Assembly (NCBI GenBank): GCA_025991245.1
Contig: BQMJ01000046.1
Coordinates: 144,050 to 208,049 of the forward strand
Origin: Galdieria partita
Lineage: Eukaryota > Rhodophyta > Bangiophyceae > Galdieriales > Galdieriaceae
Direction: 5' to 3'
Length of the DNA: 64,000 nt
Each line of letters opens with the position of its first letter. Position 1 is the first letter of the stretch. Under the pieces are notes generated by a model, which was given only the letters and a program-made list of their open reading frames with translations, did no database searches and was not told where the DNA came from. A program made the position numbers and the translations under genes. Below are positions 44,319-56,300 of this stretch, piece by piece.

Positions 44319-47036
44319 TCATTGACTGTTGTTCGCAAGTTCATCAACTCGTAATGCTGCTAGTATATAGAAGAGATGATCTTCGTGTACTCGAATGATT
44401 CTCAGTAATTTTTCATCGACCTTGCTTCGATTATTTCCAACAACGCTATGCAACAGAGTCGCATATCGACCAGCATACTCTTCAGGAATCAATGCACTTT
44501 CGATTAAGAACTTTTTCCAATCAAAGTCTACAAAAGATTGTGTTGATGCAAGTATACTTTGTCCAACATTCACAGCTGCCATTGGTGTTTGCTCTCTTCC
44601 AGGATGAAATGGAACTTGTTGCAGAGAATTCGGAACAGAAATAGTTGACTTTCTTCTCGTTTCTTCCACTTGCATTACATCCATATCCATACTTGGACGA
44701 GTACTTCTTCTTTCCATCATTCCACTATTCCTTACAGTTTCTTCAAGTGGAATACGCCTTAACAAATCTACAAACGAATTGCTCAACAAATCAGAAAGTG
44801 GTTTCAGTTGTTCCAACCATCCAGGATTGTCACCAAACACTCTTTCAAGCTCTTGACTAGTCTTGCAACCTAAAAAAGTTCGCAAAGATGTAGTTGAACA
44901 TACTACAACTTGACAATGAGGAGGTATCCATAACCATTCTTCTCGTATATTCTGTGGTTGTATCTCAGAGTTGATAGAACTGTAAACAATATTATTATTA
45001 TTGTCTTCATAATAAACTCCACTATTCAATATCCAATTCTGATTATCACTAAATTGTTTGGAAACTTCTTCAGTATACTTGTCGCTTACAATCAACTGAA
45101 TGGCTCTTAAATTATTCTGTTCCAATTCAAGCTGTGACGCCACTGGATGTAAAAATTTAGCAACTTCTGACTTAATCATTGAACGTCCAACACCAGAACT
45201 TGACAACTGAAAACATTTCAATGCAATGCCTATCAAATATACTCTCTTCTTGGTGGTTTCAGTCTCCATCGGTGCTTGCTCTGAAGAAGATTCACCTTGA
45301 ATAGCAAGGAAAGAATTGTTTTTCATATCGGTTACTCGAATAAGAACATCAGGTCCATTGGAGTCTTGTCGAATAGGAATAAATATTCCATCTTTTGATA
45401 AATACTTTTCAAAAAATGGTTTCCAAGCAGTGACATTGTAAGTTTCTTCTCTAGCACTATGGATTCCACTCACTGTCGAACTAAATGCTGGAACATAATT
45501 GGGAATAGGATCCACTTTTAAGCTGCCAATGGTTTGAGTAGATTGTATTGATATATGTTCTATAAAACTATGTCGAAATATACTCAATTCTCCTAGTTTG
45601 GAACAGAAACACCATCGAACATAAAGAATAAGAGTAAATATAATTTCAAATTTAAAACCACGACTGGAAGGTGAATCCAATCGACTGATAGATGAAAATA
45701 AACTACAAATAAAACGAAAAGGAGGAATATTCCAATATCGCGATTGAATATGCTTTAGTACAATCTTTGGAAAAACCAACTTGAAAAATGTTTCATAGCT
45801 GTCTTCAGCGGGTATCCAGCTTGCTTCTTCTAGTTCATTTCTCAAGCAACTCACATAATAAAAACCAAAATGGTTGGCAATATCCAAAACATATTCAGAA
45901 TGGCTTCCATCAAACAGAGTCTCTCTCATTGGAATACGAAATTCAAATATACTCGCAAGAAGCATAGAAGAAAAAACAATCATTGATTCGGGTGTCATAC
46001 GAGAAAGAGTTACTACGAGAGAACTACTCGGAGCAATTTTCTCGATTTTCACTTTCATTTCATTCTCTGAAAGATCACAAAAACTATTCCAACGTTCACA
46101 TCTCTTTCCCAATTCATCTAAAACATGAACAACATAGTAAGGAACACCAACTGTATAATCATATACTTGTTTGAAGAACCAATCGTGTCCCTCAGGATGA
46201 CTAGGAAATAATACTTTTAGAATAGGTTCATCGTCATAAGTGGTATTTTGTATAAAGTACTTGACAGTTGCTTCTGAAAAAGGATCTAAACGAAGAAAGG
46301 ATAACATGACTGGGGAAGTAAGGGCATCTCGTTGACTAGTTACGACAGCATCTGAGCTCCCAGTCAAAACACAAATTACAAAAGGTTGAGTTAAAATTGT
46401 TGATAAGACTCCAAAAAAAGAACAATAGACGTTGTGCACTCGATTTGCTCTTCGTGTAACCATCAACTCCTTAAACATAGTGAATTTGTCTCCTTCCAAA
46501 GCTCCAATTTCATCAATAAACAGATATAAATAACGTTTCTTGGTGACTTGTAAGAGTTTCTGAAACCATTCCTTTGGACTACCAATACAGGAAAGAACTT
46601 GAGAAAGTAGATCTGCACCGTTTGGAAACTGGGAAAGTGCCTCTTCGCTTATCCACTCAAAAAGCGTATCTTCAAAACATGTTCCTCTCGGCACATCGAG
46701 AAGATTCAACACAACATATAAAGTCTCGTTTAATAGTGCGTCTAGAGAACGTTTCCCTATATTGTCCCCTTTTGCAATGCCAGGGAGACCCTTTTTATTT
46801 AAATATTGCAACAAAAACTCTTTGTTCATGGAAACAAACGTTTGGAAGTTTTGGCCAAACGTGCTTTTGCCACTCCCATACATTTGGGGCGCGATAGAAA
46901 CGTGTGGCCGTTGTACTCTAGAGAAACCATTCTTATCGCAAAGATGAGAGGCTCGAAAAGCTTCTATAACTTGCAACACTGCGGACTCACGATTGACAAG
47001 GGGATGTTTAACACGTTTAAAAGAGAAGACGTCCAT
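44319..47036 (-). CDS. Large P-loop NTPase with nuclease-like and possible SAM-like regions
   Basis: A single exon of 905 aa from ATG 47036; the open frame upstream lacks an ATG. The N-terminus has a divergent Walker A, APQMYGSGKSTFGQNF (about residues 54-69), a Walker B LYLFIDEIGALEGDKF (about 188-203) and a sensor-like FVICVLTGSSDAVV. The middle has SRGFKFEIIFTLILY and, about 130 residues on, NGPDVLIRV with FLAIQGE, spaced like the G-x-x-x-E...D...x-Q core of divergent restriction-endonuclease folds. The last 60 residues (WKKFLIESALIPEEYAGRYA) resemble a SAM-like helical domain. NTPase plus nuclease order recalls Crinkler/RHS-type proteins; archaeal-type ATPases expanded in Galdieria are another candidate. 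No intron is visible, and it is the last intact gene before the telomere. Confidence 0.55.
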   Translation of the reverse strand: MDVFSFKRVKHPLVNRESAVLQVIEAFRASHLCDKNGFSRVQRPHVSIAPQMYGSGKSTFGQNFQTFVSMNKEFLLQYLNKKGLPGIAKGDNIGKRSLDALLNETLYVVLNLLDVPRGTCFEDTLFEWISEEALSQFPNGADLLSQVLSCIGSPKEWFQKLLQVTKKRYLYLFIDEIGALEGDKFTMFKELMVTRRANRVHNVYCSFFGVLSTILTQPFVICVLTGSSDAVVTSQRDALTSPVMLSFLRLDPFSEATVKYFIQNTTYDDEPILKVLFPSHPEGHDWFFKQVYDYTVGVPYYVVHVLDELGKRCERWNSFCDLSENEMKVKIEKIAPSSSLVVTLSRMTPESMIVFSSMLLASIFEFRIPMRETLFDGSHSEYVLDIANHFGFYYVSCLRNELEEASWIPAEDSYETFFKLVFPKIVLKHIQSRYWNIPPFRFICSLFSSISRLDSPSSRGFKFEIIFTLILYVRWCFCSKLGELSIFRHSFIEHISIQSTQTIGSLKVDPIPNYVPAFSSTVSGIHSAREETYNVTAWKPFFEKYLSKDGIFIPIRQDSNGPDVLIRVTDMKNNSFLAIQGESSSEQAPMETETTKKRVYLIGIALKCFQLSSSGVGRSMIKSEVAKFLHPVASQLELEQNNLRAIQLIVSDKYTEEVSKQFSDNQNWILNSGVYYEDNNNNIVYSSINSEIQPQNIREEWLWIPPHCQVVVCSTTSLRTFLGCKTSQELERVFGDNPGWLEQLKPLSDLLSNSFVDLLRRIPLEETVRNSGMMERRSTRPSMDMDVMQVEETRRKSTISVPNSLQQVPFHPGREQTPMAAVNVGQSILASTQSFVDFDWKKFLIESALIPEEYAGRYATLLHSVVGNNRSKVDEKLLRIIRVHEDHLFYILAALRVDELANNSQ

Positions 47037-50000
47037 TCTGTATTCGCGCAACAACCACCGCAACCAACCACCAACAACAAATTGAATCTCAAATGTAAAG
47101 TTGTTGTTCTATACGAATAAAAGTATTACATAGTTTATGTATAAGAGCTAATATTTTTGTTCGGCTTGCAGACGACTTTGTTGTTTCTTTTACGACAAAG
47201 TGACTTTATTTCACAGTGGATAAAGATTAACTTGTTGACTCCTTTCCAGAGCTTTGTGTGGATACAGTGGGAGAAAAACATATTTGGAAACTTAGTCATC
47301 TTGAGTAGATAGTTTGTTTCTTGTTTCGTTTAGTGTGTTTATCACTTTGATGGATATAAAGCTTGCTTAGAAATTTGTTGTTGGCACTTTCCAAGGAGGA
47401 CTTTGTTTAGGCTGTACAGATGGAGCTTTACTAGTCATACCTCAGTTTGAATTTTTTTTGATAGTCCAAGTTTCGTTTTGAACACTGTTTTTCACTCAGA
47501 TTGTAGTGACTCCTTGGATTCTCTAATACTAAGTACCTCTGCGAAAAACACTTCTAACGAGGCAACTTGCTTTGTAGTTTCTCGCTTCGAGTGAAAACTA
47601 GCTGTGTGTGTTTCGAGAATAATGTCTTGATAAAAGGTTCCAAACTTGCACGGAGTTTTAGTAATTGATCCAATAAGGTCTGTTATAAGTCAGCGTTATT
47701 TGATGGGGTGTTGTTTGAAAGTAGTTTTATTACGGAATTGCTATACAGAGTCTTGTGAAATAGGGTTGAAACTCCGCTTTGAGCAGATTCTCAGCTATGT
47801 CTTGTGTTTGTTGAATAGTTTGCAATGTCCATATGCCAACTTTTGTCTATTGAGAGACTCTTGTGAAAGTGAAAAAGACAAACTATAGTTGTATATACTT
47901 CAATTTGAACAGTCAATGACACTGTATGTCTTCATGAAGTCTATTGCTGTATTACAAATTTAGTTGAGATCTAGATTCCAACTGCTAGCAAACCTAATTG
48001 TTGCTCTGAGTCGTTTCAAGACAAGCTACTTTTTCGTATCTAACCAACTCTCTGGACATATTTAAAGACGTTTCACTAATCATCCTTTGAGAATGAATTA
48101 ATGATCTTCAATCAAATTGTGTCACAATCCAACAGGACCTTCCAATTTTGTCTCAATAGTAAAAAACAAATTTTGCAATTTATAGAGTTGTATAGTTTGT
48201 ATAATTTGTGTTACAACTATGTTTTAGAATTCAAACAAGAAATCTAGTGTTTCTTTGTTTCCTATGGAACATTGATATGGAGTTGCTTAGAGAAAGAATA
48301 CATACATGAACTTGAGGAGACTTCTTGAAAAACATATTTTATGATTGAATAATTTCTTTCATTGACTTGAGAGATATTTTGAAATCAACAGTGCTTCCGG
48401 ATAAGGAAAATTTAGATACTCTGAGACTTTAATACTTGTTTTCCACTCTTCCAGTTTAAACTGCTCCATTGTTTGTCTTTTCTCTACAAAACAGACTATA
48501 TAGACCTCCACTAGATTAAAGGAAGTTCAATTGTCTACAAAAGAATCTTCACAGTATCACACATCACAAACAAGAGAAAGAATCCGTTCAACTCAATGCT
48601 TCCTTTGAAGAGCTACAATTTGTCTACTTCTGATATCTATCCTTATGGATACTTCACCTATCTAATCGAACATTGTCGAATATGTGTGAACTTTGAACAA
48701 TAGGCTGAAAATACCTCAACTGCTCAAAGTGATATCGTGTAAAGTTATCTTTGAGTTCAAAATTTTCGTACACTTTATGAAAGAGGCAATGGAAAACACC
48801 AATTTATCAGAGCTTGCAACTTTCGTTACCTGCTGCAAGAAAGAATTTTCACTCGAAAGTTATCGCTAGTATGATGTTCATTATTCTGAGCTATGAGTAG
48901 AGTATTGAAACATTTAGGTCTCCTCCTTTGGGAACCCAAGTTTCAAAGGTTGAACAAGTAGGTTTGGCTTTATGCTTTGAAATATTTTTGGACACTGTCA
49001 CAATTTTCGTTTTGTCAAGACAGCGAAGTTTTTACCAAGATTGTTTTGATCTTGTGTTTTCAGAGTAACTCTGAGATGATGAGAATGAAATAAAAGCCGA
49101 GTTGGTAACTCGAAATCTTGTTTTGTGTCTTGCTAAAGTACTTTGTATACTTTATAAGTACCTCATTGAGTTGCTGTTGCTTTCTTCCTTTGTTGTATTC
49201 TACAAGGTTTTGCTAGAACAAACAAGATTTCGTCTTTGGAAGCAACGCTTGTACCACTCACTTGGGCTTGTCTATTCTTGGAATCCTTTCAGGATGGTCG
49301 GCTGTTGACTGCTGAATTTTGTGACACTATATATTATCGTTGACTTTGCTAAGGTCAACCGTCTGCTTCAAAGTACACCTTCCAGAAAATCTCAGTCAAA
49401 GTTGCTAGTACTAGTTACCGTCCATATGTCTAGGAATTCTTGATCCTTGTTTCACAAAAATAAAACGCAGGGTAGAATTTTTATTCAGCAACATAAGGAC
49501 TGATTCACATTCCTCACTACAGTCTTCTATGACAGCATTCTAGGGTATGGGACAAACTTCCTTCTTGACAACTGTAATCAGCACTCTTTTGGAGTCCTTA
49601 TTTAACCCAACCACAGGTATAGATGGAATTGTTGAAAACGTTTAATTCACAAAACGGTAACCAAGTGTTTACAATTCAACCAATATGCACGCTAACCATC
49701 TTAAAACTCGATGTGTTCTGTTTGGGCTTGTGAGGTGAAAGGAAAACTCATTGTCAACAACAAGTCGAATCCAATGCTACCAAATCTCCAGTTGCTTTCT
49801 CGTTACTTTCACTTGGTTAAGAAACCTGAATTATCGAGTACAACAGTGAGTCTGATTCAACTCAATGGGCTGACTTTTTACTGACAGTCTGTAAACGAAT
49901 TCCAACGATACAACTCCCTAACACAAAAAGAAGAGAGCTTCAACAGTCTTTTAACTCTCTAGTTCAATGTTCTTTTGGAAATTTCTCTACAAGTATACAA

Positions 50001-53000
50001 GAGACGATATGGTTTGTACCTTTTAAAGGCACCCTTTCATACGACCACCTTTCTAAGCTCTTCCAAGCGTTCTTTCATTAGAAGTTGTTGGTTGAGAACA
50101 GGAGCTAAATAGTTGTTTTATGCAACCCGCTTCAAAGTGAATAAAGTCTGTTTATGAAAATTTGAGTTTCAACGAGAAACATCTTGAGAATAGACTAGAA
50201 AGTTTTTCTCTTTTTGGATACTATTTAAACTTGGGTTGTTTTGGTCGTAACTTTATAGCCACTAGGTTTGAACTTTGTGGTTGATTACTCAACATCGGAG
50301 TTCAAAAGAGATTTATCTGCGGAAACATTGGCAAAGAGAGGTTGTTTACGGTCGGTAAAAGGGAGATTTTTTTGGAAATAACTACCACAGCTTTGCGAAT
50401 TCTTGGTTCTTTAGATGAGAGTAGTGTAAAAGAGGATAATTTTGTAGGAGTAGTAGTAATATTATCGACACCTTTTGACCTGGACGAGTTCTATATACAT
50501 AGTTACGGAAAAGTTTATTTTCTTAAGATCAGCAAAACTATAAATTGAACCAAATTGATCATTTGGTAAATAAGAAAACAAGATTGTACAAGAATATATC
50601 AAACTTAGAGAACATATCCATGTTTAAAGCTGCTTTGGCAGATAGTTTGAATCCGAATTTGAATATATAATTCTTTGAGTTTGGTCAATTACACATGCTC
50701 TATCTTTTCATTTCAGTTGTTTTATCGATATTCATGATATGTATAGATTGTTTGCAAAGAAATGAGCATGGTAAAAGAAAGATGACTCGTTCAAATAGAT
50801 ACTACTCAAAAATTATTTACTTGAATTATTCGGTTGATTGATAAATTTTGCTCGGAAGATCAAGAATTCTAAAGAAAGTTATTGGTTTTTAGGACTTTGT
50901 ATACTCAAAAGACAATCAATCAACCGTTTCTTTTCATTCTACTTCACGTGTCAGTAAAACTCTTCTCCTCTTAAAACTCTTTCTGGTTAAAATTCGAAGC
51001 TTTGGCAGTATGTAAGAGAGTATGGAACAGAAAGAGGATACATTCATTTTTATTTCTCGAATAGTGAAAAGTTGCAAAAGTAACAACAAAAAAAAGGCCA
51101 AGAGATTGCACAATAGAGATAATCATACTATACAAGGAGAATCTACTTAATTCAATTATTTTTAAAAAGTCAAAATTGAACAAGACAGTTATTTCATAAG
51201 AGTACATGACGCTATGCCATTATGGACAGTTTTCATATATAGCTTTTATACAAAATAGAAAGAGTCAACAACTGATTCTTTATTTTCGCAATACAATTAT
51301 ACAAAAATAGAATATGCGACACTTGGTCTATGTATTCAAGCAAATTGAGAAAATTGACTGGATTCTTTATCAAAATATTTGTAGGTAACATACAAATTAT
51401 ATAAATGTGTGAATTCCAGTATGTACTTAAACGTTTTGTTGATAATAGAAATACTCGACCATGATGTATAAACTCTGATCTGCACAAGTCTAAAAAGTCT
51501 TTGATACTGGTAACACAAAATTCACAGTCCTCCAAGTTGCAAACAGTTCAGCTAGACATTGATCAGCACAAGTGTTCACTCTACTTGTCGAAATTTCTCT
51601 ATGACAACTTAGCGACTGCACACCCAATCGTTCCAAGTTGTGGGAAACACGCCCTTCTTCTTGAAAGTGGTGGATTATACTTTCTTGAAGTGATTACTAT
51701 CGACTGGAGCTCAATGTTCTCCAAATCAATTTGAAACCAGTAAATCTCCAAGGTAAATAACAAAGGTGAGTTTATCCCACTATACAATGGCAGGCTTGGT
51801 ATATCGACGCTCATTCTAGCACAACGGTTCTCTTCAAATAAAGCAACGTTAGAGAATCAATAGTATTCTAGGTAAACCTTTGAGTGGAAGGTTCCTTTGA
51901 AAAGTGCTCACTAGGTACACATGACACTATATGGTGTGTGCACTTTTGACGGTATTCGAAGAGCTCTTCAACGTCACTTTGCCCAATCTCTCATTGTGAT
52001 TTGTTGCTTGGTTAGCACAAGTGTGGCTGTAGTTGCTTTGTTACCATCTGTTTTGAAGTGGATAAAATTGTTCCTTGCTATGAAAATATAAGTAGTTGAA
52101 TTTAGAGGAGAACTTTTTAGTACAAAAAAAACTTTGAAGTTTTATGACTTTGCACTTTTCGAAATACCAACCAAGGCCCAGTTTGTTTTGGTCGTTTCCT
52201 GTCAACGACTTGGCTTGAACCTCAAAGTTGCTTCCAAGTTCATGTCGAATGCAACGTTGGTTCTGTTCGAGAGTTGTTGATCCTTTGTTTTTGGTCTGTT
52301 TGAAGACAGTGACCCTGCGGAGTAGTGGTGAACCAGTGGGCACAAAGGCTCCAAATAGTCTTTGAGGTTAAACCCTTGCGGCGATACAGTCTTGTAATGT
52401 AACCTGGTTTTTGAAGTTGAATTGAACTGTTGTCCTGTGAACAACAGAGGAGGACTCTCTCTCGTGGAGCAATTACCAAGATCGTTTGTAACAATCGGAG
52501 TATATTCTGAGTTGATTCTCTTTGGTTCTTCACAAAAACGATTCTTGTCACTGTCAGTTTTTGTCTATTGAGAATCTATTGTCCAAGTGGAGAGGGGAGG
52601 TTGTCTCGTGGCAACTGAACTGCGCAGTTCAACTGTGAGTTGCTGTTTCGAAAACTGACGTGAACAGAGTTTGTACACCCACTTTGAAGCATCTTTACGT
52701 CGTTGTTTGCTAATCTTACTTGACGAGGTCACTTGAAGGATGCAAATTCGAAACAAGACTTGGAAGAAAAAGAGTGTCTGATGGGAAAAACTTTCACAAA
52801 AGAGAGGCTTCGCAACTCGTCGGCATAGTGTATGCTTGGAATAGCTACCTTAGTCTTTTGTGCTCAAGTCTATAAATACTTAGCAGTTGACAGTTTGTGA
52901 GATACAGTTTTGGAAAGGATATTGTTTGAATAGTATTACTGTTGGCACTTAAATAACCCTGTCTTCCTATTTGGAAATTACAATCAACTATACAACGTAT

Positions 53001-53300
53001 AATTCTGTAAAAAGCCTGAGAAATACAAAGTATACAAACTGACAACTGTCCACGAAATTATGAATACATTGCTCATTTTAAACAGCGATTCTTTCAGCAT
53101 ATTAAATTACTTTACTGAGCAACATTCCTAGATATGCGCAAGATATTCCAGGATCTTCCTACGTTGCAAAGCAAAATTGAGCAAGAACTGAATATTTTAT
53201 TCTTGATGCCCTGTTTACTTGAACGATCGATCTTCATACTGGTGGGTACGGTTGCTGAAATTTTATTTTCGTAGAAGTCTAGCGTCCGTGAATTAATATA
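47037..53300. other. Gene-free subtelomeric region, part 1
   Basis: About 6.2 kb with no gene I can support. Open frames such as 47646-47888 and 49102-49308 on the plus strand are short, show no known motif and are not flanked by consistent exons. Around 51.9-52.8 kb the sequence is somewhat richer in G and C, with several overlapping minus-strand frames (52041-52756), but none reads like a conserved protein. Short peptide-like stretches near 48.6-48.9 kb may be further gene relics. Confidence 0.5.
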
Positions 53301-56300
53301 CGCTTAATTTCGTGATTAGTTAATTATACAAGAAGAACTCTAGCCAACATTTGGATTGTCATAATGATAAAAATGTCTGAAAGGCAAGGAATTTTTTCTA
53401 TTCAATTGATAATAAAAAATGTACACGACACGTAATTTCTTTTATAGACAAATTAACTTGTCATTTATATACAAACGAGAAAGAATTTTAGCCAAGAAAG
53501 AAAGACAAACACCAACTGTAATACACAGCACAAAAAAAGACCATTATAGAAGAAAAATACAATTGATAATATCTAAGAAATCGAATCTTGGCAATCTGGA
53601 TATGCTTTAACAAAATCCAGGAGAGGCGAGAAACTCAACGTTTAGCCACTTTGAGTCACAAAAGTTTAAACAGAGAGACTTCAAAGGATCAACGCAAATT
53701 TTTAAAAAAAGGCAAAGACTAGAATTGACCATTCAAGGTTTACCAATCAGCCAATCAGAATTATTCATAATTGGACAGAGCTGGGGCAAATGCAGTAGAG
53801 CTATCACCCAACGCCAAAAAAAGAAAGTTCTCGTATCGCTTCATAAGAAAAAATTTATTATGAAGAACAACTATACAAAAATTCTTCTAAGACCAGAGAT
53901 TAAAAGAAAAGTCTCAAACAACCCAATATCAATCAAAACGATAAATAGAGATGCAAGACAATCGACATGAGAAGCTTTATTTATCACAGAAACTTATTGA
54001 AGACAAAATGTACTTGTGAGAGTTTTACATAGAATATTCAATTGAAGAGAAAAGGAAAACCAAAAATTTCTGGCAACAACAATATTAGCTCAAAACAAAC
54101 TACTCTGCCAAAACAAGGACAAACACAATCAAATTGCTAAATTACAGGAAGTCTAGGAGAAGAAGAAGTTTACGAATTTTTATATAACCCAGTGGCGAAT
54201 TAAAACAATTAGGAAAACATATAAAAGCGGACCATACAAAAAGTTCGGAATAAAATACATTAAAACTATAAAGTTGTCTATAATGCACAATGCTGAAATC
54301 ATTTCCAGTTGCACTGTGATGTGAAAGAGAAAAAAAATAGCAGAAAGACACCTACAGGATTAGCTAGAAAAACTACATATTCAAAAACTATTTACACTCA
54401 ATAAGAAGGAATGCAATTTTACAATGAAACCTCTATTCTTTACCAGCGATTAAATTAGAAAGTGATATCTGTGAAAACAATTGTAGCAAATAGTATATAG
54501 AACCTTAGTAGATTGTGTTGCAAATGAAAAACTTGTTGAATTGTAGATTTTACTAGGCTGAATTAGAATCCAAGCTGGGTCGTTGGGAAATCCAGTAAGA
54601 AGCTATTTGAGTTCACATGAGGGTTCATTGATTCATTTCCCCTCACTTTCCTCTATTGCCTTTTGGTAGTCATGGGCTGTGTTTTGTTCTACGTAGCCAA
54701 TTCTCGACAAAATTCAAAAATTTTTCGAAATTTTTTTACAGCAGATATCTGTGGAAAAAAATTTGTAGAGAATGAATTGTATATACTAATTTGTGTTTTT
54801 TTGTTTCATATGAACTTTTTCACGATTAGCCAAGAGTAAGCTCCAACTGTCTAAAAAATGGCTAGAGTGCCATTTATTTGTAAATATAAAAATAATTAGT
54901 GGTCAAAATCAACAGAAATGGAGGAGTAAAAGAATCGAACTTACCAAGCTCTTCTTTCATACTCCATTGTCCTCTGGAAAAGTTGAGGAAAGACCGACGA
55001 TTGATTCAAAATCTCTATGGTGCATTTTTGCATACATGACATAGTTGGAAATTCTTGAGCCAGTTTGCAAGTACACTAGAATATTTACAAGCAGAGCTTC
55101 TCCTGCAGTGTCTCAAATACCACAGTATTTCAAGTTGAGCCGTTAACAAAGGCTGCTAGTCTCAAACTTGCTCTTGCTCCCTATTAAAACGTAGAAATGA
55201 ATATTTACCTCAGTAGAAGGCATTCATTTAATTTCTATTCGCCAAGTGCCAATTTAAACGCTAGATAAATATGAAAAGCAAAACGCATTGAAATTTCTTA
55301 TGGTAATCATGGAAGAAATAGAATTTCGATTGGAGGACTTCCCAAACAAAGAGTTTCAAGTAGAAAATTCTAGAGAAAAGAGCTAGGAAGAAACCAAAAT
55401 ATTATGCAATGCATACTAAAAGACTAAAAAAAGTATTCAAAGATAAGAATACAAAGAATAACAAATTGATTGTAGAGAAAAAGAGTGAAAGTGCAATATG
55501 ACCAATAAGGAAAAATGCCACGCAGTGATATAATCTTCTAATAGTAATCGCGCAAAGTATTGACCAGGTAGACATAAAGCAAGAAGAAAGAGGAAGAACA
55601 GCAGACATTATGGAATATTAATGTTGTCATTGTTAACTGCTTCTTTCAATTGAAAGCCTTTTTTATGGCATATGTATGGTATGGCTTAGATTTGGTTCAA
55701 TATGTATACCATCAGCAAAGTAGCATTATGGTATACAAAGATACTCACAGAATGAAATAAGGAGTATACAATGATCATAAGAAAATAAAACCCTGCTTTG
55801 CCAAATTGCTAAGTGATAGATAGGACAATATAAGAAAAAAATAGGGCGAAACAAGGTAGATCACTGTCGGCGAATCGAGAAAGACTCTGATACAGTAGAT
55901 GGTAAATAGTACTGTTGCAAAAAACGGAAAGCGGAGCCAATTTAGTTTTGCAACATTTCAAGTAAATAATGAACTATGTTAGCTCCAAACAAATGAAAAC
56001 GTTCCCCCAAAACAAGTACTAGAGAAAATTCATGATCAGTCAAAAGCGGTACAAGTGCACGAGTATATTAGGGGATGAAGATTTCATAGGCGAAGATGAA
56101 CTGACACGAATGGATCAACAAACAAAACAAAACTTAAACACTACCCAACATGAAAGCAACAAGGTAAGTTAAAATATTTGAATTATTAAACAATTCTTGG
56201 CTTCATAACATTGGTTTCACTAGAATATAATTCGTTGAAGGAAAGCACATGACGTATGTCAGAGGACACTAGACGATTCTTTTTTTATTAGACCTTTGTA

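Noticed and set aside
52041-52756. Overlapping minus-strand open frames as a subtelomeric gene
   Set aside because: No family resemblance, no consistent splice pattern joining them, and frames overlap.
53419-53970. Lysine-rich plus-strand open frames
   Set aside because: They look like the expected product of A-rich DNA, with no conserved motif.
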